Shown piece by piece: positions 51,862 to 61,067 of a stretch of 64,000 bases of DNA. This DNA comes from Haladaptatus sp. R4 (GTDB taxonomy: Archaea; Halobacteriota; Halobacteria; Halobacteriales; Haladaptataceae). The stretch is from positions 1 to 64,000 of the forward strand of contig NZ_LWHG01000011.1 of NCBI RefSeq assembly GCF_001625445.1. The letters run 5' to 3'. Under the pieces are notes generated by a model that searched no databases, was not told the DNA's origin, and was given only the letters and a program-made list of their open reading frames with translations. The position numbers and the translations under genes are program-made. Position 1 is the stretch's first letter. Each line of letters starts with the position of its first letter.

Positions 51862-52542
51862 ATGAGTGTCCGCGAGGAGTTCGACGATTGGGCGGCGGAC
51901 GGCCGCGACAAAGGGATGGAAGACCGCCACTGGCACACGGCGAAATACGCGCTCGCTCGCATGCCGGTCGAGGAAGGAGACACGGTACTCGATTTGGGCT
52001 GTGGGAGTGGCTACGCCGGGCGCGCACTCCGCGAGACGAAAGGCGCGGGACGGGTGTACGGCCTCGACGGGTCGCCGGAGATGGCGCGGAACGCGTACGG
52101 GTACACGGACGATTCCGCCGTGTCGTACCTCGTCGGCGACTTCGACCACCTGCCGTTCGCGGACGACAGCGTGGACCACGTTTTCACCATGGAAGCGTTC
52201 TACTACGCGAATAATCCCCACGAGATGCTTCGGGAAGTTCGGCGGATTCTGCGCCCCGGTGGGACCGTCTTCTGTGCGGTGAACTACTACGAGGAGAACG
52301 TCCACTCCCACGGGTGGCAGGACTCGATTGCCGTCGAGATGACGCGCTGGAGCGCCGCGGAGTATCGAGACGCGTTCCGCGACGCGGGACTGTACGTCGC
52401 CGAGCAGGACAACATCCCGGACCGGGAAATCGACATTCCCGAGGAATCCGAGTTCCCGACCGACAGCTGGGAGACGCGCGAGGCGATGGTCGAACGCTAC
52501 CGCGAGTTTGGTACCCTGTTGACGGTCGGCGTCGCGCCCTGA
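51862..52542 (+). CDS. SAM-dependent methyltransferase (UbiE-like)
   Basis: A 226-residue class I methyltransferase. Motif I is TVLDLGCGSGYAGRALRETK, then RVYGLDGSPEMARNA. Motif II/III region is FDHLPFADDSVDHVFTMEAF and LREVRRILRPGGTVFCAVNY, the UbiE/Coq5-like post-motif. An NPHE loop follows motif IV (YYANNPHEMLREV). The substrate is unknown. The start ATG at 51862 gives MSVREEFDDWAADGRDKGME, typical of haloarchaeal relatives. Confidence 0.9.
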   Translation: MSVREEFDDWAADGRDKGMEDRHWHTAKYALARMPVEEGDTVLDLGCGSGYAGRALRETKGAGRVYGLDGSPEMARNAYGYTDDSAVSYLVGDFDHLPFADDSVDHVFTMEAFYYANNPHEMLREVRRILRPGGTVFCAVNYYEENVHSHGWQDSIAVEMTRWSAAEYRDAFRDAGLYVAEQDNIPDREIDIPEESEFPTDSWETREAMVERYREFGTLLTVGVAP

Positions 52543-52717
52543 ACCCCTTCATTTCCGGTCGAAGTTCGAGACGACTCGATTCGTCGTTCGCGCTTCTCGC
52601 CAGAAACGGAGTCGTTTCGAAGCGAACGGTCAACCGCGGTAACCTCAAATTCGGTCCGTAACGGCGGACGCCTCTAAACACATCATCGATGGTCGCGCGA
52701 AGAATCCCGCTTCCGGA

Positions 52718-52730
52718 GGATTTAACCAAA
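52718..52730 (+). promoter_or_regulatory. TATA box of mdh
   Basis: AGGATTTAACCAA is centred about 29 bp before the mdh ATG, indicating a leaderless message. Confidence 0.55.
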
Positions 52731-52753
52731 CAGCAGGGCGTCTTTTAGGTGAT

Positions 52754-53671
52754 ATGGTGAAAGTAAGCGTAGTCGGTGCGGCAGGCACTGTTGGAGCCGC
52801 CGCAGGCTACAACATCGCACTGCGTGACGTCGCGGACGAACTGGTTTTCGTGGACATTCCGGACATGGAAGACAAGACGATTGGACAGGCCGCCGACGTG
52901 AACCACGGGGCCGCCTACGACTCGAACACGACCGTTCGACAGGGCACCTACGAGGACACCGCCGGGTCGGACGTCGTCGTCATCACGGCCGGGATTCCGC
53001 GCCAGCCGGGACAGACGCGTATCGACCTCGCGGGTGACAACGCACCCATCATGGAGGACATCGGGTCCTCCATCGCCGAGCACAACGACGACGATTTCGT
53101 CACCATCACCACCTCGAACCCGGTGGACCTGCTCAACCGTCACCTCTACGAGACGGGCGACCGAGCACGGGAGAAAGTTATCGGCTTCGGCGGCCGCCTC
53201 GACAGCGCCCGGTTCCGCTACGTGCTGAGCCAGCGCTTCGATGCGCCCGTCCAGAACGTCGAAGCGACCATCATGGGCGAGCACGGCGACGCACAGGTGC
53301 CGGTCTTCTCGAAGGTCCGCATCGACGGTGCCGACCCCGAGTTCACGGACGACGAGAAAGAGGAGATTCTCGGCGAGCTCAAAGAGAGCGCGATGAACGT
53401 CATCGAGAAGAAGGGCGCGACCCAGTGGGGTCCGGCGACGGGCGTCGGCCACATGGTCGAAGCCGTCATCCGTGACACCGGCGAAGTGCTCCCCGGTTCC
53501 GTCAAACTCGAAGGCGAGTACGGTCACGAGGGCGTCGCACTCGGCGTCCCCGTCAAACTCGGTACGAACGGTGTCGAGGAAGTCGTCGAGTGGGACCTCA
53601 CCGAGTTCGAGCGCGAACAACTCGGCGAGGCCGCCGACAAACTCGCGGAGCAGTACGAGAAGATCGAGTAA
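52754..53671 (+). CDS. mdh: Malate dehydrogenase (LDH-like group)
   Basis: A 305-residue NAD-dependent enzyme of the citric acid cycle. The nucleotide loop is [15 protein letters not shown] and the acidic strand-2 end is LVFVDIPD, favouring NADH. The substrate loop [13 protein letters not shown] has Arg where lactate dehydrogenases have Gln, which indicates malate/oxaloacetate. Catalytic His is in [14 protein letters not shown] and the partner Asp/Arg are in [13 protein letters not shown]. This is the well-known tetrameric haloarchaeal type. TATA gives leaderless start; a T-run lies 27 bp past the stop. Confidence 0.97.
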   Translation: MVKVSVVGAAGTVGAAAGYNIALRDVADELVFVDIPDMEDKTIGQAADVNHGAAYDSNTTVRQGTYEDTAGSDVVVITAGIPRQPGQTRIDLAGDNAPIMEDIGSSIAEHNDDDFVTITTSNPVDLLNRHLYETGDRAREKVIGFGGRLDSARFRYVLSQRFDAPVQNVEATIMGEHGDAQVPVFSKVRIDGADPEFTDDEKEEILGELKESAMNVIEKKGATQWGPATGVGHMVEAVIRDTGEVLPGSVKLEGEYGHEGVALGVPVKLGTNGVEEVVEWDLTEFEREQLGEAADKLAEQYEKIE

Positions 53672-53697
53672 GCGAGTTTCGAGCGACTCACAGTCAG

Positions 53698-53706
53698 TTC
53701 TTTTTT
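53698..53706 (+). terminator. T-run terminator candidate after mdh
   Basis: TTCTTTTTT lies about 27 bp after the mdh stop. Confidence 0.45.
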
Positions 53707-53771
53707 GGACGCGATGCGGACGAGAAAAGTAAGAGGCGACGGAAACGGCTCGCGAAACCTCGATACGGCGA

Positions 53772-54431
53772 CTACCGACCCAACTCCAATCGCGTGCCGA
53801 TCTTGTCAGGCAATCCGGCTTCCCGAACCGCTTCCTGCACCGTCCCGATGTCGTACTCGACGCGTCGTTCGTCCACCGTCATGTCGTCGAGGTCCAGAAC
53901 CGCGTAGGCCGCGCGGGGGTCGCCGTCGCGCGGTTGGCCGACGCTGCCGGGGTTCATCACGATACCCTCGTCGTACGTTTCGTGATGTTGGACGTGCGTG
54001 TGACCCATGACGAGGACGTCCTCGTCGCCGAGCATGTCGGCGTCGAACTCCTCGGGGTAGGTGTAGTGGTCCGGGTCGTCCGGATGACCGTGGACGATTC
54101 TCACGCGGCCATCGCACGCGAGACGCGAGTCCGGAAGGCGGGCGAGCCACTCCCGTTGCAAATCGTTGAGTTCGTCACGAGCGTGCTCGACGCCCGCCTG
54201 CGCCATGCCGTTGAACGCGAACGGCGTCTCCGAGACGACCGCTCGGTCGTGATTGCCCATCACGCACGCCGTGGCTCGGTCGCGGACGATATCGACGCAT
54301 TCGGCGGGCCACGGGTTGTAGCCGACCACGTCACCGGCACAGAGCAACGCCTCGACGGAGGGCATATCATCGAGAACGGCATCGAGCGCGATGCGATTCG
54401 AGTGAACGTCCGAGAGAATACCGACTTTCAT
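53772..54431 (-). CDS. Metallophosphoesterase (MJ0936/YfcE-like)
   Basis: A 219-residue calcineurin-fold phosphodiesterase. The metal ligands are in order: GILSDVHSNRIALDAVL (DxH), ALLCAGDVVGYNP (GD), CVMGNHDRAVV (GNHD), RIVHGHPDD, and VLVMGHTHVQHHE (GHTH), with NPGSVGQPRDGDPRAAYAVL closing the fold. This last block is typical of the group containing MJ0936. The substrate is a phosphodiester, otherwise unknown. The ATG at 54431 places DxH at residues 8-10 as usual. Confidence 0.94.
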   Translation of the reverse strand: MKVGILSDVHSNRIALDAVLDDMPSVEALLCAGDVVGYNPWPAECVDIVRDRATACVMGNHDRAVVSETPFAFNGMAQAGVEHARDELNDLQREWLARLPDSRLACDGRVRIVHGHPDDPDHYTYPEEFDADMLGDEDVLVMGHTHVQHHETYDEGIVMNPGSVGQPRDGDPRAAYAVLDLDDMTVDERRVEYDIGTVQEAVREAGLPDKIGTRLELGR

Positions 54432-54456
54432 GTCGGGAGATACGTTCGGCGGTGCC

Positions 54457-55035
54457 TTAATTCCCGTTCTCGACAGCGAGGTCGAATCCGTCGTTTCCGC
54501 CGTTGCGAGTAACGCCGACCGCACAGACGGGATGCTCGAAGTCGAGGTCGTAGGCGGTGCTCGCCGCGCTCTCGGCGTTGTCAGCCTCGAAATCGAACGA
54601 CTCCGGTGCGTCCTTCTCGTAGGTTGCGACGAGCGTCGGTTCCGTCACTTCCCGCACCAGCAGGGCATCGCGTCGGACGATACCGATGTACGATTCCTCG
54701 CCGACCGTCCCCGCGATTCGCGGCGTGTCGTAGTCGTCCTTCTCGTAGTCCAGCGAGAGCAGACACTCGGCGAGAGCATCGCGCGCCGGGTAGCCGAGTT
54801 CGATCTTCTCCGCGATCGGGTCCACCTGCGAACCGTTGCCGATGACGGCCGTGTCGCCGACGATGCGAGCGCAGTTGTACGAGATATACGGGTTGTCCGT
54901 CTCCGGCGCGTCCTCGGTCGGCCCGACAGTGACGGTGTCCTCACGCGCGACCGCCTTCCGATTCGGGAACGACCGCGACGAAACTCGATACGCGCCTGTC
55001 TCCGGTCCGACGACGATGAAGCGTCCGATGTACAT
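54457..55035 (-). CDS. purO: Archaeal IMP cyclohydrolase
   Basis: A 192-residue enzyme closing the purine ring (FAICAR to IMP) in archaea. It starts [20 protein letters not shown] and includes [40 protein letters not shown] and [20 protein letters not shown], characteristic of PurO, which has an NTN-hydrolase-like fold and is unrelated to bacterial PurH. The ATG at 55035 is used, as in relatives. It lies upstream of the phosphoesterase on the same strand, with 25 bp between, so an operon is likely. Confidence 0.96.
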   Translation of the reverse strand: MYIGRFIVVGPETGAYRVSSRSFPNRKAVAREDTVTVGPTEDAPETDNPYISYNCARIVGDTAVIGNGSQVDPIAEKIELGYPARDALAECLLSLDYEKDDYDTPRIAGTVGEESYIGIVRRDALLVREVTEPTLVATYEKDAPESFDFEADNAESAASTAYDLDFEHPVCAVGVTRNGGNDGFDLAVENGN

Positions 55036-55097
55036 ACACGAACATGCGTAATTGGGACGGAAATACGTGCTGGTTTGTGCAAGCATACGGTGTTATC

Positions 55098-56234
55098 TCA
55101 GATCTCGCTCGACAGGAACTCCTGGAAATACTCCTCCATCCGTTCTTGGGAGTAGAACTTCACGCCTTGGTCGCGGATACCCGCCAAGAGGTAGTTTTCG
55201 ACCATGACGAACGAACCGAGTCGACGCGACTTCTTCTGTACCGTATCGACCCGATCACGGCGACGGGAGACGTAGTGGGAGAGGGCCTGTTCGATAAACT
55301 TCGAGTCGGTGCGGGTCAACTCGTCCGCGAGAACCGCCGCCGATTCCATCGCCATCGACGCACCGACGCCAGCGGTCGGCAGGATTGCATGTCCGGCATC
55401 GCCGATCAGGACGACACGTCCCTTGGTCCACTCGTCCATGTGGAGGTCGTAGAAATCGTCGTGCCACATCGTCGCCGGATCGTCTATCTCGTCGAGAATA
55501 TCCGGAACCAGGCCGCTCATATCGTCGAAAGTCGTTCGAATCCTCTCGATTCGTTCGTCGACCGGATCCGGTGTTCCTTCCGGCGCGGTGGCGGCGAGGA
55601 AGCACGCCAACTTGTCTTCGGTCGGATACAGTCCGACGAACCGTCCCGCGCCCCAGTGTTCCTGTACCTCGCCCGTCGTCGCCATCGAGGGATCGACCCA
55701 GAACGCCCACCCGGTCATGTCGTGGTAGGTCAACTCCACGTCGCCGAACACCAGTTCCCGAACTGTCGAGTGAATACCGTCGGCACCGACGACGAGGTCG
55801 TACGTTCCAGTCGTGCCATCGGTGAAGGTGACGTCTACTCCGTCGGCGTGTTGGGCGACGTCCGTGACGGTCGTCCCCATCCTGATAGTCCCCTCCGAAA
55901 CGGTCGTCTGTAACACGTCGATGAGGTTTGGTCGCCAAACGAGGAACGTCTCACCGTACTCGTCCGCGAGGCTCCCCATATCGTACTCGTGTAGCTGTTC
56001 TCCGTTGTGATTGAATACGTGGTACTCCTCGAACTGGTCGGCGTCCCCGAGGAGTTCGTCGTATTTACCGAGTCCCTTCAACACGTTCGACCCTGCGGGC
56101 CACAGGCTGAGCGTGTAGCCGAGGCCGCCGTAGTTTTCGGACTTCTCCACGACGTCGGGCGAAAATCCTCTCCCTTCCAACAGTCCCGCCAGCGTCAGCC
56201 CGGCGATTCCACCACCAACGACGAGAACTCGCAT
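55098..56234 (-). CDS. FAD-dependent monooxygenase
   Basis: A 378-residue group A flavin monooxygenase (PHBH/UbiH-like). The FAD site is MRVLVVGGGIAGLTLAGLLE, the DG motif is LVVGADGIHSTVRELVFG, and the GD motif is GRVVLIGDAGHAILPTAGVG, followed by the AMESAAVLADEL helix. The substrate is not evident; relatives act on aromatic or polyketide-like compounds. ATGs at 56264 and 56312 are alternative starts; homology begins at 56234. A TATA box (minus CTTATAAAG, about 56321-56329) precedes it. Divergent from an HTH-10 regulator that probably controls it. Confidence 0.9.
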   Translation of the reverse strand: MRVLVVGGGIAGLTLAGLLEGRGFSPDVVEKSENYGGLGYTLSLWPAGSNVLKGLGKYDELLGDADQFEEYHVFNHNGEQLHEYDMGSLADEYGETFLVWRPNLIDVLQTTVSEGTIRMGTTVTDVAQHADGVDVTFTDGTTGTYDLVVGADGIHSTVRELVFGDVELTYHDMTGWAFWVDPSMATTGEVQEHWGAGRFVGLYPTEDKLACFLAATAPEGTPDPVDERIERIRTTFDDMSGLVPDILDEIDDPATMWHDDFYDLHMDEWTKGRVVLIGDAGHAILPTAGVGASMAMESAAVLADELTRTDSKFIEQALSHYVSRRRDRVDTVQKKSRRLGSFVMVENYLLAGIRDQGVKFYSQERMEEYFQEFLSSEI

Positions 56235-56381
56235 GTCGGTACCGTATCGTACATCTGTTGTCATCGTAACGACGGGTACGAACTTGGGAATCGTCGGTCT
56301 GTTCTCTAGCATGCCACCGATCTTTATAAGAGATAGTCGTCGATATCGAACCGTCACGGGGAACGAATAGATGAGGGAGAC
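56235..56381. promoter_or_regulatory. Divergent promoter region, monooxygenase/HTH-10 regulator
   Basis: The minus strand has TATAAAG near 56322-56328 for the monooxygenase. The plus-strand start at 56382 has a less clear box (GATATCG at 56341). The short gap suggests control of both genes from one site. Confidence 0.45.
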
Positions 56382-57047
56382 ATGAGGTATGCAACAGTCG
56401 TCGTTCGGTGGGATGCGGGCGACCTCCATCCGCTCGACGATGCGGTGGCAAACGCATCGGACGTTACCATCGAGACGACCTACTACATCAACCCGGTTCG
56501 TGGCGGGACGTACGCCGAGCTGAGCCGACTTCGGGGGGACTCAGCGCGGATACGCGAACTGTTACGGAAAACACCGGAGGTGTTGGACTTCGACGTTCCA
56601 CCCGGAAGCGACGGCATCACGTACACCCACTACGAGTCCTCGCCGCTCATGGACGCACTGTTGGGTGTGCTGTTCGATCACGAAATCGTCCTCGAATGGC
56701 CGGTCGAATTCGTCGATACCGGCACCGACCGAGGCGTCCGGGTCACGTTCTTGGGAACGGAACGCGCACTGAGTGCCGCACTGAACGACGTTCCTCCCGA
56801 CTTCGGAATCGAACTCGAACGGATGGGCGAGTACTCGCCATCGATTTCCGATCCGGTCGCAACGCTCACCGACCGCCAACAGGAGGTGTTGGCGGTGGCA
56901 GTCCGAGAGGGCTACTACGAGATGCCACGGGAAACGACGCATCGAGAGATAGCAGACGAACTCTCGGTCGCTCCTGGAACGATCAGCAAACAGTTACAAC
57001 GTATCGAGATGACGTTGATTTCGTCGCTCGTGGCCGCGAGTCGGTAG
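56382..57047 (+). CDS. Bat-like HTH-10 transcriptional regulator
   Basis: A 221-residue haloarchaeal regulator of the bacterio-opsin activator type. The C-terminal HTH-10 domain is clear: LTDRQQEVLAVAVREGYYEM, then THREIADELSVAPGTISKQL and QRIEMTLISSLVAAS. The N-terminal 150 residues (MRYATVVVRWDAGDLHPLDD, ETTYYINPVRGGTYAELSRL) form the small sensor-like domain common in such proteins, without PAS or GAF. It most likely regulates the divergent flavin monooxygenase, inferred from arrangement only. Confidence 0.9.
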   Translation: MRYATVVVRWDAGDLHPLDDAVANASDVTIETTYYINPVRGGTYAELSRLRGDSARIRELLRKTPEVLDFDVPPGSDGITYTHYESSPLMDALLGVLFDHEIVLEWPVEFVDTGTDRGVRVTFLGTERALSAALNDVPPDFGIELERMGEYSPSISDPVATLTDRQQEVLAVAVREGYYEMPRETTHREIADELSVAPGTISKQLQRIEMTLISSLVAASR

Positions 57048-57170
57048 ATTCGTTGCCGAATCGACGTCCATGATAGCAGGATGCAACGCTCGGCCGGGTT
57101 CGAAACACTGAAATACGGAACTGTGCTACCGTTGAATGCAGATTCAGCGACCAAGTCGCTGGACGACAGC

Positions 57171-57243
57171 AGTCCCATGGGGTAGTGGCCAATCCTGTTG
57201 CCTTCTGGGGGCAACGACCGCGGTTCGAATCCGTGTGGGACTA
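57171..57243 (+). tRNA. tRNA-Gln (anticodon CTG)
   Basis: A 73-nt cloverleaf. The acceptor stem is AGTCCCA paired with TGGGACT, discriminator A. The anticodon arm is TTGCC-TTCTGGG-GGCAA with anticodon CTG. The D arm is GGGTAGTGGCCAATCC and the T arm is CGCGG-TTCGAAT-CCGTG with one G-U pair. No encoded CCA and no intron. The start AGUCCCAUGG is shared with other haloarchaeal tRNA-Gln genes. A 100-residue frame overlapping it is spurious. Confidence 0.96.
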
Positions 57244-57622
57244 CTCGAAATTTTACGATTTCCTTTGTAAGAGCGACCGCTGTATCGTCGATAGGATTTC
57301 AAACACGTCCGATCTACGGTTTCGACTGGCGAATATCGAAACCGCCGTCAGAGAGCCGGTATCACGCCGGATAATACCATTATTAACCGATTTCTTCTCG
57401 GCAACAGCTAAAAGCAGGGTCGGAAGCGCGGTTTCACGTTTGACTCCCTACGGAAAGCGAACCTTATCCGCACCGCTTCCAGCCTAAGTCGAAACAACAT
57501 AGAGGGAAACCGATGTTTCTATGATAGACGATACTACACGTTTATACGCCGTTCTGTTGGGTTACTCACTGCTCATCGCAAGCAGGCGTCAGTTCGTACT
57601 TCGTGATAGCGATGGAGGAAGA
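57244..57622 (+). other. Intergenic region before the glycan cluster
   Basis: About 380 bp without a supported gene. TTTATACGCC at 57541-57550 is a good TATA box for the first glycosyltransferase, giving a leader of about 55 nt. An in-frame ATG at 57521 lies upstream of that TATA, which argues against its use. Confidence 0.55.
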
Positions 57623-58873
57623 ATGACAACTGATGTAGAAGATAATTCGACAAGTTTTGGAGAGGAAGATATCGGAGAGGATTCCGACGAGCGGACGGAG
57701 AGCAACGAGACGGTGCCCGTTCTCAGCGTCGTTCTGCCGACGAAAAACGAGGAGGACGGTATCGCGGAGAGCATCGCGCAAGCGAGGGAGGCCATCGCGG
57801 AAAGCGGACTACCCGGCGAAATCATCGTCAGCGACAGTTCGACCGATAGAACGCCGCAGATAGCCCACGAGATGGGTGCGACCGTCATCAGTCCGGACAA
57901 ACCGGGATACGGCTACGCCTATCGATACGCGTTCGACCGCGCTCGTGGTGAGTACATCGTCATCGGCGACGCTGATAACACGTACGACTTCACGGAGTTG
58001 TCGAATCTGCTCCCGCACGCCGTGAACGGAAGCGCGGACATCGTTTTCGGAAGCCGTCTCTCGGGGACGATAGAGGACGGTGCGATGCCCTGGCTCCATC
58101 AACACATCGGTAACCCCGTGTTGACGAAGTTCGTGAACACCTTCTACGATGCGGGGATTTCCGACTCACACAGCGGATTTCGCGTCATTTCGCGTGATGC
58201 GCTCGAACAGCTCGAACTGAAAACCGACGGCATGGAGTTCGCCACCGAGATGGTCGTCGATGCGGGGTCGAAAGGGCTGAAGATGAAGGACGTACCGATA
58301 ACGTATCACCGGCGAACCGGCGAGACGACGCTCAACACGTTCCGCGACGGCTGGCGGCACGTCAAGTTCATGTTGCTGTACGCGCCCGGCTATCTACTGT
58401 CCATTCCCGCGCTCATCATCGCTCTCTTTGGAGTCGTAATCACCGGATTTTCGCTGTCCAACACTCACTTCGTTGGCACTGTTCTCGGTCGATCGATCGA
58501 CCTCTTCTTCGGCCTACAGATGCTGTTGGTCGGGAGCGTGCTGACGGTCGCCGGAACGCAGATCGGGACGCTCGGAATATTCCTCGCCGCGACTACTGTC
58601 GGGGACAGGTTTCCAAAGGATACTGCGACACAGTGGATGAGCCAACGGTTAGACCCGGATTACGGGATCTATTCGGGACTCGTTCTCACGCTCGTCGGAA
58701 TTGGACTACTTTGGAACGCCGTCCTCGGCCGAAATGTAGGAGATCCGAACAGTCTCGCCATCAGTGAGATACAAGTCGTGTGGTTGCTAGTCACCATCAT
58801 CGGCGTCCAGATGCTCGCAACGGGGTTTTACGCTCGAACGCTGCTGGCGAGGGAGGGGGTGTTCGAGACGTGA
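57623..58873 (+). CDS. Family 2 glycosyltransferase with C-terminal membrane domain
   Basis: A 416-residue enzyme. The GT2 domain has SVVLPTKNEEDGIAESIAQA, EIIVSDSSTDRTPQIAHEMG, and the metal motif YIVIGDADNTYDF, followed by VFGSRLSGTIEDGAMPWLHQ and DSHSGFRVISRDALEQL. This is the polyprenol-phosphate sugar synthase type. About four membrane helices follow (YLLSIPALIIALFGVVITGF and others), unlike the short dolichol-phosphate mannose synthases. It should load a sugar onto a dolichol phosphate for surface glycans. GGAGG before the ATG at 57623 decides the start. The stop overlaps the next start (GTGA). Confidence 0.92.
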   Translation: MTTDVEDNSTSFGEEDIGEDSDERTESNETVPVLSVVLPTKNEEDGIAESIAQAREAIAESGLPGEIIVSDSSTDRTPQIAHEMGATVISPDKPGYGYAYRYAFDRARGEYIVIGDADNTYDFTELSNLLPHAVNGSADIVFGSRLSGTIEDGAMPWLHQHIGNPVLTKFVNTFYDAGISDSHSGFRVISRDALEQLELKTDGMEFATEMVVDAGSKGLKMKDVPITYHRRTGETTLNTFRDGWRHVKFMLLYAPGYLLSIPALIIALFGVVITGFSLSNTHFVGTVLGRSIDLFFGLQMLLVGSVLTVAGTQIGTLGIFLAATTVGDRFPKDTATQWMSQRLDPDYGIYSGLVLTLVGIGLLWNAVLGRNVGDPNSLAISEIQVVWLLVTIIGVQMLATGFYARTLLAREGVFET

Positions 58874-60039
58874 GTTCGACCGCCAGCGAGGACGGCCTGA
58901 AAATCGCGTACGTGTACGACGCCGTCTACCCCTGGGTGAAAGGTGGCGCACAAAAGCGAGTCTGGGAGATTGCACGGCGGATGGCCGACGACCACGACGT
59001 CCACCTCTACGGCATGCAGTACTGGGACGGACCGTCGATCATCGAACGGGACGGAGTGACTCTGCACGGCGTCTGCGAGCCAGCGGACCTGTACGCCGGG
59101 GAGCGGCGCTCGATTCCACAAGCCCTGTACTTCGCGGGACATCTGACCGTTCCGCTGCTCCGCGAATCGTTCGACGTCATCGACTGCCAGTCGTTTCCGT
59201 ACTTTCCGTGCTTCTCGGCGAAGGCCCACCAACTCCTTCGGCGCTCGGCGTTCGTCGTGACGTGGTACGAAGTGTGGGACGACTACTGGTACGAGTACCT
59301 CGGTCGGAAGGGGGTGTTCGGCAAAACGGTCGAGCAGGCGACCACGAGGCTCCCGCCGACGATAATCGCCATCTCGGAGTTCGTTCGCGGGAACTTGGCG
59401 ACCATCGGGAGAGACGAGGGAGTCAACGTCGTTCCGAACGGTATCGACTTCTACGGCGTGGACGCCGTCGAACCGGCCGGAAACGACTGGGATATCCTGT
59501 ACGTCGGTCGATTATCGAGCCACAAAAACGTCGATCTGTTACTCGACGCCGTTCTCGACGCCGAAGCACGGCTCGGTCGGCAGCTCGATTGTGGCATCAT
59601 CGGTGACGGACCGGAGAGCGAGCGGTTGCGGGCCTACGCCCGTGAATTGGGTCTCTCGGGGAGTGTCACGTTTCTCGGATCGGTCGAGTCCGACGAGGAG
59701 GTTATCGGGAACTTCAAGGATGCGCGCCTGTTCGTCCTGCCGTCCACGCGGGAAGGCTTCCCGAACACGATTCTGGAGGCCAACGCCTGCGGTGTGCCGT
59801 CGATCGTCGTCGATCACGAAGACAACGGGGGGACAGCAGTCGTCGAAGACGGGGTTACCGGAAGTATCGTCGATTTCTCCGCCGACGCGCTGGGAAGGGA
59901 AGTGGCGACGCTCGTTGCGGACGACGAACTGCGTCGCCGGATGAGCGAGGACGCTCGCGAGTTCGCCCGTCGGCACGACTGGGATCGAATCGTCGCGGAA
60001 ATGGAGACAGTGTATGACAGAACAATCGCCAAACAGTGA
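58870..60039 (+). CDS. Family 4 glycosyltransferase
   Basis: A 389-residue GT-B enzyme using nucleotide sugars. The N-terminal acceptor domain has YVYDAVYPWVKGGAQKRVWE; the donor domain has DILYVGRLSSHKNVDLLLDA, GIIGDGPESERLRAYARELG, and the EX7E signature STREGFPNTILEANACGVPS. The start is the GTG at 58870, overlapping the previous stop by four bases, so translation is coupled. The 3' end overlaps the next gene by 26 bp. It adds a sugar to the growing surface glycan, probably at the cytoplasmic face; specificity is unknown. Confidence 0.93.
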   Translation: MSSTASEDGLKIAYVYDAVYPWVKGGAQKRVWEIARRMADDHDVHLYGMQYWDGPSIIERDGVTLHGVCEPADLYAGERRSIPQALYFAGHLTVPLLRESFDVIDCQSFPYFPCFSAKAHQLLRRSAFVVTWYEVWDDYWYEYLGRKGVFGKTVEQATTRLPPTIIAISEFVRGNLATIGRDEGVNVVPNGIDFYGVDAVEPAGNDWDILYVGRLSSHKNVDLLLDAVLDAEARLGRQLDCGIIGDGPESERLRAYARELGLSGSVTFLGSVESDEEVIGNFKDARLFVLPSTREGFPNTILEANACGVPSIVVDHEDNGGTAVVEDGVTGSIVDFSADALGREVATLVADDELRRRMSEDAREFARRHDWDRIVAEMETVYDRTIAKQ

Positions 60040-61063
60040 AGGGGGAACAGGGGAAGAAAACAGCGTACTGGTAACGGGAGGTGCGGGATTCATCGGGTCA
60101 CACGTCGCCGAACGCCTGCTCGAATCGGGGTGGGACGTCCACGTCGTGGACAACTGCTTTGCGGGAAGCAGGGACCTCGTTCCCGACCGGGCAACGTTGT
60201 ACGAGGTAGATATCCGCTCCGACGAATTCCGTCGTCTCGTGCGGGGGGTCGGACCGCGACGGATCGTACACCTCGCCGCGCTCCACTACATTCCGTACTG
60301 CAACGAGCATCCCGAGGAGGCGTTCGACGTGAACGTCATTGGGTCGCGGAACGTCTATCGCGTCGCTCGCGAAATCGACGACCTCGAATCCGTGGTCTTC
60401 GCGTCGTCGGCTGCAGTGTACCCGCCGGGCGACGCGCCGAACCGGGAAGAGGACGAGGTCGAGCCGATAGACATCTACGGCCAAACGAAGCTCGTCGGCG
60501 AGGACCTCCTCGAACTGTTTGCGAACGATATGGAAGACGAGAATGTTTCCTGCGTCGCGGCACGGTTGTTCAACGTCTTCGGTGACGACGAGACGAACCC
60601 GCACCTCATTCCGGCAATTCTCGATCAGCTACGGGAGGGGGACCGGACGCTGACCCTCGGAAATCTCACGCCGAAGCGTGACTTCGTCCACGTGAGCGAC
60701 GTTGCGAACGCGCTCGTCGCGCTCTCGGACGGATTCGATGGGACCTATCGTGCGTTCAACGTCGGTACGGGAACCGAATGCTCGGTCCGTGAGGTCGTCG
60801 GCTACGTCGGCGGGCTACTCGGCGAGGACATCGAAATCACCCAAACCGAGCAACGAACTCGCAAATCCGACCGTCAGCATCTCTGTGCGAACGTCGAGCG
60901 TATCCGGACCGAAATCGGATGGGAACCACGGCTGTCGTTCGTGGACGGGCTGGACGACTTGCTGGAACGCGAACCGATACCGGCCGGAGCGGGAGAGCCT
61001 GTCGAGCGGGAGGGAGAAGAAAAGACGGCACCCGATATCGAACCAACTGAAAGAGAGCGATAG
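60014..61063 (+). CDS. NAD-dependent sugar epimerase/dehydratase
   Basis: A 349-residue extended SDR enzyme. The dinucleotide loop is LVTGGAGFIGSHVAERLLES, with VDNCFAGSRD at strand 2. The active site is FASSAAVYPPGDAPN and DIYGQTKLVGEDLLE, giving Ser/Thr, Tyr and Lys. RLFNVFGDDETNPHLIPAIL and KRDFVHVSDVANALVAL are typical of UDP-glucose/GlcNAc 4-epimerase or dTDP-glucose dehydratase-like members. It supplies a nucleotide sugar for this cluster. The tail after residue 315 is acidic and poorly conserved. It starts inside the previous gene. Confidence 0.92.
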   Translation: MTEQSPNSEGGTGEENSVLVTGGAGFIGSHVAERLLESGWDVHVVDNCFAGSRDLVPDRATLYEVDIRSDEFRRLVRGVGPRRIVHLAALHYIPYCNEHPEEAFDVNVIGSRNVYRVAREIDDLESVVFASSAAVYPPGDAPNREEDEVEPIDIYGQTKLVGEDLLELFANDMEDENVSCVAARLFNVFGDDETNPHLIPAILDQLREGDRTLTLGNLTPKRDFVHVSDVANALVALSDGFDGTYRAFNVGTGTECSVREVVGYVGGLLGEDIEITQTEQRTRKSDRQHLCANVERIRTEIGWEPRLSFVDGLDDLLEREPIPAGAGEPVEREGEEKTAPDIEPTERER

Positions 61064-61067
61064 CGGA

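Noticed and set aside
57185-57487. 100-residue frame after tRNA-Gln
   Set aside because: It starts inside the tRNA gene and has no resemblance to known proteins.
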